Below the pieces are notes generated by a model, which worked only from the letters and a program-made list of their open reading frames with translations, did no database searches and was not told the origin of the DNA. The position numbers were made by a program, and so were the translations under genes. Shown here one piece after another: positions 4,282-7,572 of a stretch of 7,572 nucleotides of DNA. The stretch spans positions 1 to 7,572 of the forward strand of contig QMQL01000034.1 of NCBI GenBank assembly GCA_003650505.1. Reading direction: 5' to 3'. Within the stretch, counting starts at the first letter, position 1. Each line of letters opens with the position of its first letter. Source of the DNA: Candidatus Acetothermia bacterium. GTDB taxonomy: Bacteria; Bipolaricaulota; Bipolaricaulia; UBA7950; UBA9294.

Positions 4282-6981
4282 TCACAGAGAGAACTCGGCG
4301 TAGAAGACGGTCTCCCCCCCTCCGACGATCGGGACCGCGACCCCAAGCCGCACCGACATCGGAAGGAGCCCTCCGAGGGTCGATAGATCGATCAGCTCCT
4401 CCAATCCGGCCTCCACGCCCGGGGAGGTTTTACCGAAATCGGTAAGGGTTGTCCAACCGACCCCGCCCGCGATGTAGACCCTCGTCCTCCTCCGGTCGAC
4501 CATCGCCAGGTTGAACAGGTTGTAGGGTAGGGTCTTCTCCTCCGGCGGTAGCTCGAGGGAGACGATCCCGGCCAGCTTCTGCTCGGCCGGGAGGAGGGGT
4601 GAGGCGTGGAGCTCGGTGAACCTGAACCGGAGGGCCGACGGGAGATCCCCGGCGCTGAACCCGAAGAAGACCCCTCCCTCCAGGTACGCCCTCGGGGCGA
4701 TCCGGATCTCGTCGTACCCGAACACGGAGAAGCGGACCGCTCCGCCGTCGGTCAGGTCGAGGTAGACCGACCTCGCCCGGCTCGCGGTTATCGATGGGAG
4801 GTCTAACGCCCCGAGTCGGAACGCGAACAGGGGCCGATCGTCCGAGAACAGGCGGGAGAGCCCGATCGAATAGGCGATGTCCGGCTCCCAGTAGCCCGAT
4901 GAGAGCCCGATCTCCGGCCGGCCATAGGCGATGTGCGTGTAGGTGAGGTTCCCGGTAAGCCTCCCGTCTTCGATCGAGGCATACCCGGTGTAGCGGTCTC
5001 CCCTCCCCTTCTTCACGACCATCGTCGCCGCGGACGGCTCCACGGTCACCCTGAACCGATCGAGGTAGGAGAAGCTGAACCCGTTCGAGGAGGGAGCAGG
5101 GGTGATGACGTAGGCGTCGAGCGGGAGGGATGCCCGGCTGACGGCCGTGACCACCTTCACCGGGTCGTTGTTGTTCAGCCGATTCCGATCGGGGAGGATG
5201 TGGTCGGGGTCTACCGATAACCGCCTCACCCGGGACGGGGTCGTAAAGACGATCGTCGCCTCCTCCCCCTTCCCGTCCCACTCCTTCCTCTCCGTCGCCC
5301 CGGACGTCAGGGTCGCCTCGACCACGACCGGCTCCTCCGTCCCCCCGCTCCGGGAGACGACGGCCTTTGTCTCGTAGCCGCCGCTTGTCTTCTGTTGCGA
5401 TACGATCTCGACGGCGTAGTCGACCGAATCATCCCCGAACACCCAGGCGTCGAAGAGCGGCTTGACCGATTCCCCCGCCTCCTCTCCGACGATCGTCTCG
5501 AACTCGGCGCCGGTCAGCCGTTCGTCCCTCCCCGTCTCGAACGCCCGTTTCAACGCGCGGTCGAAGGCGTCGGCCCCGACCCGCCCGGCGATCGCCCGGG
5601 CGACGAGGTAGCCCTTGTCGTAGATCCGCGTCGCGTTCGCGTTGGCGTATTCGACCCGGGAGGTCGGCTTTACGAGCTCCTCGTCGAACCCCGACCAGAG
5701 GGAGATGAGGTAAGGGAACTCGATCTGGTGCTCGCGGAGGTTCAGATACCCGAACTGCCGATCGACGAAGTCCTCGATCACCCCAGGGGAGGTGACGTCG
5801 AACAGGTTCCCTCCGCTCGGACCGTATCGGCCCTCGAAGTAGCTGACCGCCGCGTACTGGGCGAACCCCTCCGATAGCCACGAATCGGCGTCCAGATCGA
5901 CCTCTGTTCCGAGGCCGAACCATTGATGGGCTATCTCGTGGGCGAGGACGAACTCGATCAGCCGGTTAAGGAACCCGGGTAGGGGGACGTCCCGGTGGGA
6001 GAAGAGGAGCCTCGATAGCCAGACGATCCCGTCGGCGGCGAATGAGGTTCCTCTGGCATTCGGATTCTCGACTATCGTAAGCCGCTTCCGCGGGTACGGC
6101 CCGAACCGCGCTTCGTACGCCGCGAGGATGTCGCGGGCGTAGGTGGCGATCAGCCGCCCCTCCTCCTCGTGCGCCGGGAGATGAGCGACCTCGATCGGCG
6201 TTCGGCCGTCGAGGGTGTAGGTCTCGTACCCTTGTGCTATCGTGATCCCGAGGGTCCGCGCCTTTCCCTCGCAGCCGATCCGATAGACGACCGAGCCGTC
6301 CTCAACGCTTCTCTCCACCCGATCGGTACCGGTGAAGAGCGCGTATCCCTCGGGTACGGTCAGCCTCGCCTCGTACTCGTACGACGGGAGGATGAGGGGG
6401 AACCAGTCCGAGCCGGCGTAGGCGATCGTCCCATCCTTTTCGACGACCCGATCGGTCCCTCCGATCAGGAGGGGGTACCAGCCGAACCGCCGCGTCAGGA
6501 CCCCGTCGGTCACCCCGTCGTCCCCGAGCGAGTTCCTCGGGGTATACAGGGTGAAGCCGATCATGAGGTCGCCCGATCCCCCTTCCGGGAGATCGACGGC
6601 GAGGACGCCATCGGCGAGCGAATAGGTCTGGAACGCCGGTGGAAGGGGGAGGAGCCGGTAGCCGACCGGGGTCTCGCTTTCGCTCTGGACGAGGCTGACC
6701 GACTCGATCTCGATCCCCGATTCCTCGAACCCGAACGGGTAATCCTGATCGATCGTCCGCTCGGAGAGATAAGGGTTCTCCTCCCGTCCGAGGTTCGGGA
6801 GGAGGAGGAAGTAGAGGGTCGTCCCGGCCGTGCCGGGCTCGAGTTCGATCGTCCCCTCGATCGTCCGGCCCTCGGGATCGTAGGTGACATTGAGCCTCTG
6901 AACGGGGGAATACGCGGCCAGCGAGAGCGCCGGGATCGATGCGATCAGGATAAAAACCAGAAAGATCCGGATTGAATGCAT
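4282..6981 (-). CDS. Exported M1-like zinc metallopeptidase with C-terminal predicted outer-membrane beta-barrel
   Basis: The protein has 899 residues. Residues 1-23 are a Sec signal peptide (hydrophobic FLVFILIASIPALSLAA, cleavage near A22/A23). Residues 25-260 resemble the N-terminal beta domain of M1 peptidases. The gluzincin core follows: H348-E349-x-x-H352 (HEIAHQWFG), 18 residues, then the third zinc ligand E371 (WLSEGFAQY), and the presumed catalytic tyrosine Y454 in YDKG. Where M1 aminopeptidases carry GxMEN, this one reads about TSFAADG (312-318), lacking the Glu that anchors the substrate N-terminus. Residues 585-604 (DPDHILPDRNRLNN) are the usual end of such peptidase regions. Residues 630-899 are a run of alternating amphipathic strands ending VFYAEFSL, as in Omp85/D15-like barrels. 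The active domain would therefore be held at the outer membrane. The substrate is unknown. The start is supported by AAAGGAG 6 nt upstream. The peptidase fold is secure; strict aminopeptidase activity and the barrel are inferences. Confidence 0.88.
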   Translation of the reverse strand: MHSIRIFLVFILIASIPALSLAAYSPVQRLNVTYDPEGRTIEGTIELEPGTAGTTLYFLLLPNLGREENPYLSERTIDQDYPFGFEESGIEIESVSLVQSESETPVGYRLLPLPPAFQTYSLADGVLAVDLPEGGSGDLMIGFTLYTPRNSLGDDGVTDGVLTRRFGWYPLLIGGTDRVVEKDGTIAYAGSDWFPLILPSYEYEARLTVPEGYALFTGTDRVERSVEDGSVVYRIGCEGKARTLGITIAQGYETYTLDGRTPIEVAHLPAHEEEGRLIATYARDILAAYEARFGPYPRKRLTIVENPNARGTSFAADGIVWLSRLLFSHRDVPLPGFLNRLIEFVLAHEIAHQWFGLGTEVDLDADSWLSEGFAQYAAVSYFEGRYGPSGGNLFDVTSPGVIEDFVDRQFGYLNLREHQIEFPYLISLWSGFDEELVKPTSRVEYANANATRIYDKGYLVARAIAGRVGADAFDRALKRAFETGRDERLTGAEFETIVGEEAGESVKPLFDAWVFGDDSVDYAVEIVSQQKTSGGYETKAVVSRSGGTEEPVVVEATLTSGATERKEWDGKGEEATIVFTTPSRVRRLSVDPDHILPDRNRLNNNDPVKVVTAVSRASLPLDAYVITPAPSSNGFSFSYLDRFRVTVEPSAATMVVKKGRGDRYTGYASIEDGRLTGNLTYTHIAYGRPEIGLSSGYWEPDIAYSIGLSRLFSDDRPLFAFRLGALDLPSITASRARSVYLDLTDGGAVRFSVFGYDEIRIAPRAYLEGGVFFGFSAGDLPSALRFRFTELHASPLLPAEQKLAGIVSLELPPEEKTLPYNLFNLAMVDRRRTRVYIAGGVGWTTLTDFGKTSPGVEAGLEELIDLSTLGGLLPMSVRLGVAVPIVGGGETVFYAEFSL
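4430..4445 (-). repeat. Perfect inverted repeat inside the protease barrel coding region
   Basis: TTACCGA and TCGGTAA form exact 7-base arms around AA on the plus strand. In the mRNA this could fold as a 6-bp stem (UUACCG/CGGUAA) with an AUUU loop. The codons used here (CTT, GAT, GGT, AAA) are more AT-rich than is usual in this window. No U-tract follows on either strand, so it is not a standard intrinsic terminator. Confidence 0.4.
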
Positions 6982-6987
6982 TGTCGG

Positions 6988-6994
6988 CTCCTTT
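6988..6994 (-). promoter_or_regulatory. Ribosome binding site of the metallopeptidase gene
   Basis: AAAGGAG on the minus strand lies 6 nt before the ATG at 6981, in the 21-nt gap after the TAG stop (7005-7003) of the upstream gene. It supports the chosen start, which also yields a complete signal peptide. Confidence 0.8.
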
Positions 6995-7002
6995 GGGTTC
7001 GT

Positions 7003-7572
7003 CTAACCCCGCTCCACAGGCTCCTCAGCCTCGGCGGGCGTTCGGTCGACGAGGACGCGGACCGATGCTATCTCCCGGTCGGTCGCCCGCTCCACGATGA
7101 ACGTCACCGGCCCGACCTCGACCTGATCCCCGGTCTTCGCCATCGTCTCCAGCCGGTGTTGGATCAGGCCGTTTATCGTAACCCCCTCGTCCTCGGGGAG
7201 ATCGATGTCCATCGTCCGGTTCAGGTCGTGCACGGAGGTGTCGCCGGTGGCGATCGCCTCGTCGTTCGAGATCCGCTTGATCAGGGATGTCGGCCGGTCG
7301 TATTCGTCCTCGATCTCCCCGACGATCTCCTCGATGATGTCCTCCAGGGTGACGATCCCCGCCATCCCCCCGAACTCATCGATGACGACCGCCATGTGCA
7401 CCTTCTGCCGCTGGAACTCCCGGAGTAGGACGTTGATCGGCTGGGTCGTCGGCGCGTAGTAGGCCGGCCGGAGGAGGCCGCGAAGGGTCGTCTTCGGGTC
7501 GGCGAGATCGCAGGAGAGGAGGTCCTTCGCGTATAGGGTTCCGATCACGTTGTCCGGGACCCCCTCGTAGAC
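7003..7572 (-). CDS. CBS-pair / CorC-HlyC domain membrane protein (CNNM/hemolysin-C family), C-terminal fragment
   Basis: The frame is open to the right edge, so the start is missing; 189 residues are visible. The fragment opens with VYEGVPDNVIGTLYAKDLL, the end of the first CBS motif in this family. The second CBS motif contains VVIDEFGGMAGIVTLEDIIE (62-81) followed by EIVGEIEDEYD (82-92), the family signature. Residues 120-175 form the CorC/HlyC (transporter-associated) domain (DLPEDEGVTINGLI, GDQVEVGPVTFIVE). Full-length members have an N-terminal DUF21/CNNM membrane domain with several helices and are linked to Mg2+ or other cation export and tolerance; some old annotations call them hemolysins. 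That membrane domain would lie beyond the window, so a soluble CorC-type protein cannot be excluded. The gene ends in TAG and is followed after 21 nt by the exported protease, most likely in one transcript. Confidence 0.92.
   Translation of the reverse strand, partial: VYEGVPDNVIGTLYAKDLLSCDLADPKTTLRGLLRPAYYAPTTQPINVLLREFQRQKVHMAVVIDEFGGMAGIVTLEDIIEEIVGEIEDEYDRPTSLIKRISNDEAIATGDTSVHDLNRTMDIDLPEDEGVTINGLIQHRLETMAKTGDQVEVGPVTFIVERATDREIASVRVLVDRTPAEAEEPVERG

Noticed and set aside
4266..4346. Extended N-terminus of pheT from an upstream start
   Set aside because: The 27 extra residues are Ser/Arg-rich, overlap the end of the protease gene and are not found in PheT. The AAGGAG site 7 nt before 4265 marks the real start.
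4430..5281. 283-codon minus-strand frame inside the protease gene
   Set aside because: This is the +1 shadow of the barrel region, rich in Gly/Arg/Pro with no domain; the in-frame signal peptide to C-terminal aromatic motif supports the 899-residue reading.
5395..5877. 160-codon plus-strand frame opposite the peptidase domain
   Set aside because: Antisense shadow of the HEXXH region; composition is typical of GC-rich out-of-frame reading and there is no ribosome binding site.
7003..7548. Reading the CorC-like gene as complete from GTG at 7548
   Set aside because: The frame stays open to the window edge, and the preceding residues VYEGVPDN continue the CBS motif, so the GTG is an internal valine.

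Overview
This is high-GC bacterial DNA carrying mostly housekeeping and envelope genes. Bacterial identity rests on the long bacterial PheT with its N-terminal tRNA-binding domain and on TsaE, a protein of the bacterial t6A machinery. GC-ending codons dominate, with ATC for Ile, AGG/CGG for Arg and GAG for Glu. The proteins are rich in Glu and Arg and poor in Gln, which suits a thermophile or a deep-branching lineage. Candidatus Bipolaricaulota (Acetothermia) would fit, but that is a guess from gene style and not a demonstrated placement. An exported protein with a predicted outer-membrane barrel at its C-terminus suggests a diderm cell.

Layout. A minus-strand gene runs off the left edge (1-373): the N-terminus of an ABC-F type ATPase. 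A compact 79-bp divergent region (374-452) holds two perfect inverted repeats, most of a third, and a direct repeat. From it a plus-strand radical SAM enzyme of the AmmeMemoRadiSam family is read (453-1469). Everything else is a minus-strand array read right to left: the C-terminus of a CBS/CorC-HlyC membrane protein (7003-7572, entering from the right edge), an exported M1-type metallopeptidase fused to a predicted beta-barrel (4282-6981), pheT (1893-4265) and tsaE (1459-1893). Junctions in this array are 21 nt, 16 nt and a 1-nt TGATG overlap, so it is very probably one operon. tsaE and the radical SAM gene converge and their last 11 bases overlap.

How the genes relate. The operon joins two envelope genes (CorC-like protein, surface protease) to two translation genes (Phe-tRNA synthetase beta subunit, t6A ATPase). 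The two translation genes both act on tRNA function, but I see no direct biochemical link with the envelope pair. The obligate partner pheS, the TsaE partners TsaB/TsaD, and the Memo and AMMECR1 partners of the radical SAM enzyme all lie outside the window.

I found no RNA genes, CRISPR array, insertion sequence or prophage, and no convincing intrinsic terminator. I do not see a clearly new multi-gene system. The points most worth a second look are the protease-barrel fusion with its altered substrate-anchoring motif, and the apparently leaderless, dyad-covered start of the radical SAM gene.
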